In this document: positions 62,719 through 64,000 of the stretch, piece after piece
Layout: every line of letters starts with the position of its first letter
Position numbering within the stretch: position 1 is the stretch's first letter
Source: Anodontia alba
Lineage: Eukaryota > Mollusca > Bivalvia > Lucinida > Lucinidae
Direction of reading: 5' to 3'
NCBI GenBank assembly: GCA_964016985.1
Contig: OZ024834.1
Span: 82,558,289-82,622,288 of the forward strand
Length of the DNA: 64,000 nt
The notes under the pieces: model-generated
The model's database searches: none
Seen by the model: the letters and a program-made list of their open reading frames with translations, nothing else
What the model was told of the DNA's origin: nothing
Position numbers and translations under genes: made by a program

Positions 62719-62931
62719 TTAACCTTTACCACTCTCTGGGCATTTTCAGCAGACGACAAATTGATGATATTTTCCTTATTTTTCCCAGAAAACAGGATAT
62801 GATATTTCATGCAAATTGTCTCCTAAGGAGACAATTTGCATGAAATGTCATATCCTGTTTTCTGAGAAAAATAAGAAAAATATTTCAAAATGTCGTCTGC
62901 TGAAAATTTTACCCAGAGTGCTAAGCGTTAA
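62719..62931 (+). mobile_element. Family F TTAA MITE, copy 6, complete
   Basis: TTAA at 62719-62722 and 62928-62931. TIR CCTTTACCACTCTCTGGGCA and (reverse) CGCTTAGCACTCTGGGTAAA, TTCAGCAGACGACA on both sides. Palindrome centre CAAATTGTCTCCTAAGGAGA with perfect arms out to AACAGGATATGA. Confidence 0.92.
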
Positions 62932-63149
62932 AAACTGTGCGGCCTTGTTTCTTATAGATAAGTCTATGCATCTTACAGAGGCTAAATTTGTGACATACGT
63001 ACTTATAACTGTGAAACTAATTCATTAACCGTAAATAAAAAGGGATAAACTAACAGTGAATTAAATCTGTCCAGGAGTACTATACTCACTTGCGTAGCGC
63101 CCATTACGTAATTACGCCTGTGCGTATGATGCATAAGAAAAATATTATT

Positions 63150-63510
63150 ATAGACGAACCTCAATGGCTCGAACATCTTCGGGACCATGGAAATTCGATC
63201 GAGACATGGGTAGTTCGAGCCACTGAGGGTAATCATGGCACCAGTTCAGGAAGCAGATAGCGATAATTTAGGGAAATCTTTTCGATTTTCTACACAATAA
63301 TTGTATGTTGAGTGTACTCATTAGAATCGCCTCGATGAGGCGATTCTAATGAGTACACACAACATACAATTTCATAATAAAATAAGAAAAAAATCATTAA
63401 CTATTTGTTTAGTTGAGCTATTGGAAGAATTTTGTAGGGACTGAAAAAAGAGTTCGAATCATCCACGGTAAACGAGCCATCCGTGTTCGAGCCATTGAGG
63501 TTACACTGTA
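63150..63510. mobile_element. Family C MITE, copy C4, complete
   Basis: TAGACGAACCTCAATGGCTC to GAGCCATTGAGGTTACACTG then TA. Centre TTGTATGTTGAGTGTACTCA, TTAGAATCGCCTC, tip GAT, with perfect return arm to GAGTACACACAACATACAA. Best reference copy of the family. Confidence 0.88.
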
Positions 63511-63559
63511 TTTGCAATAGTCATCAACTAACACAAATAGTTTACTTCTTTACCTTGGG

Positions 63560-63725
63560 GGCTGCTCTGAAACTTCTTATCGCTTCAAAAATAGGGGCTA
63601 CTCCCTTTGGGAGCAAATTCTTTCCTTCTTTAAGAATTTGCTTCCTCTGGGAGTACATTCTTTTCTTTAAGAGTATCTCTATTTTGGACGCGCTATTGGG
63701 AGAATTATTCGAGATGTTTTCTAGG
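63560..63725 (+). mobile_element. Family E, decayed copy 12
   Basis: GGGCTACTCCCTTTGGGAGC, AAATTCTTTCCTTC, AAGAATTTGCTTCCTCTGGG, AGTACATTCTTTTCTTTAAG: two partial palindromes side by side. Confidence 0.6.
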
Positions 63726-63779
63726 TAAAAACCATTCCTATGATACAACAATGATATTGCAAATAATACGGCACGCAGC

Positions 63780-63880
63780 GCAAGAAAAGGGTCAGTATGC
63801 ACTATCAAGACCAGGATCAGCCCACGCGAATGCACGTACCAGTGTTCGTACATGGCATAAGAACCTTTTCTCACTTTGCT
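63780..63880. mobile_element. Family H fragment, copy 16
   Basis: AAAGGGTCAGTATGCACTAT, CAAGACCAGGATCAGCCCAC, GCGAATGCACGTACCAG, GGCATAAGAACCTTTTCTCA; only part of the element. Confidence 0.45.
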
Positions 63881-64000
63881 CACCGTATTTTAACCCCCTT
63901 AATATATCAAGAAAAACCAACACAAATACCTATAAACTCAGCGACGAGATCCTCATTAGAATGCGATTAAGAGTATATTAGTGCGCCCATAAAAGCTGTA

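Overview
The window is AT-rich animal DNA made almost entirely of transposable-element remains. I found no intact host gene, no long multi-exon coding signal, and no bacterial or organellar organisation. tRNA-derived SINEs with target-site duplications, a degenerate mariner, RTE/CR1-like LINE fragments, a TTAA-flanked MITE family and dense microsatellites mark it as a metazoan nuclear intergenic or intronic region. The style (very many short foldback elements, SINE tails reading CCGTAAAACCTCAAACAAA) suggests a mollusc, most likely a bivalve. That taxonomic guess comes from general recollection and was not tested.

I grouped the repeats into families by reading them against each other. A: about 280 bp, TIR CATTACGAAAACAYGCCTAT, 15 clear copies and one decayed. 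B, C and D: other foldback families that share the central palindrome of A. E: about 250 bp, centre AAGAATTTGCTCCC/GGGAGCAAATTCTT. F: about 210 bp, TTAA-flanked. G: about 380 bp, ending in TGTAAACAATCGACCC. H: GATCAGACTGCGC/GCGCAGTCTGATC hairpins. I: GATCAGACGCCGC/GCGGCGTCTGATC hairpins. J: TIR GGGCCCAGTTGTTCAAAG. L: about 460 bp, TIR GGGCAYAGTGAAC. N: about 150 bp. R: about 290 bp, carrying a hydrophobic ORF. Almost every family is built around a long, near-perfect central palindrome.

Layout. 0-12 kb: families A, B, G, H and J, a mariner remnant (about 3.6-3.9 kb) and TA/GA microsatellites. 12.4-15.8 kb: a 3.35-kb element with 98-bp terminal inverted repeats and subterminal TCGGAGG arrays, itself a nest for other repeats. 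16-24 kb: families A, E, F, G and I with two exact nested insertions (9-bp and 4-bp target duplications). 24-34 kb: SINEs, a LINE endonuclease remnant, families B, E and H, and a 435-bp hAT-like element with an 8-bp duplication. 34-45 kb: microsatellites, more MITEs and a full SINE with a 12-bp duplication. 45-56 kb: TTAA elements, one split by a LINE reverse-transcriptase fragment, and an unusual GATC-rich array. 57.3-57.7 kb: a 477-bp LTR retrotransposon in miniature (TRIM) whose LTRs contain the 5S rRNA internal promoter region, a Cassandra-like design. 58-64 kb: SINE, family C MITEs and a nearly complete 1.34-kb mariner inactivated by two frameshifts and a stop.

The genes do not work together as a pathway; the only recognisable proteins are dead transposase, endonuclease and reverse-transcriptase pieces. 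The two observations I would follow first are the 5S-bearing TRIM and the sharing of one covarying palindromic core among MITE families that have different termini.
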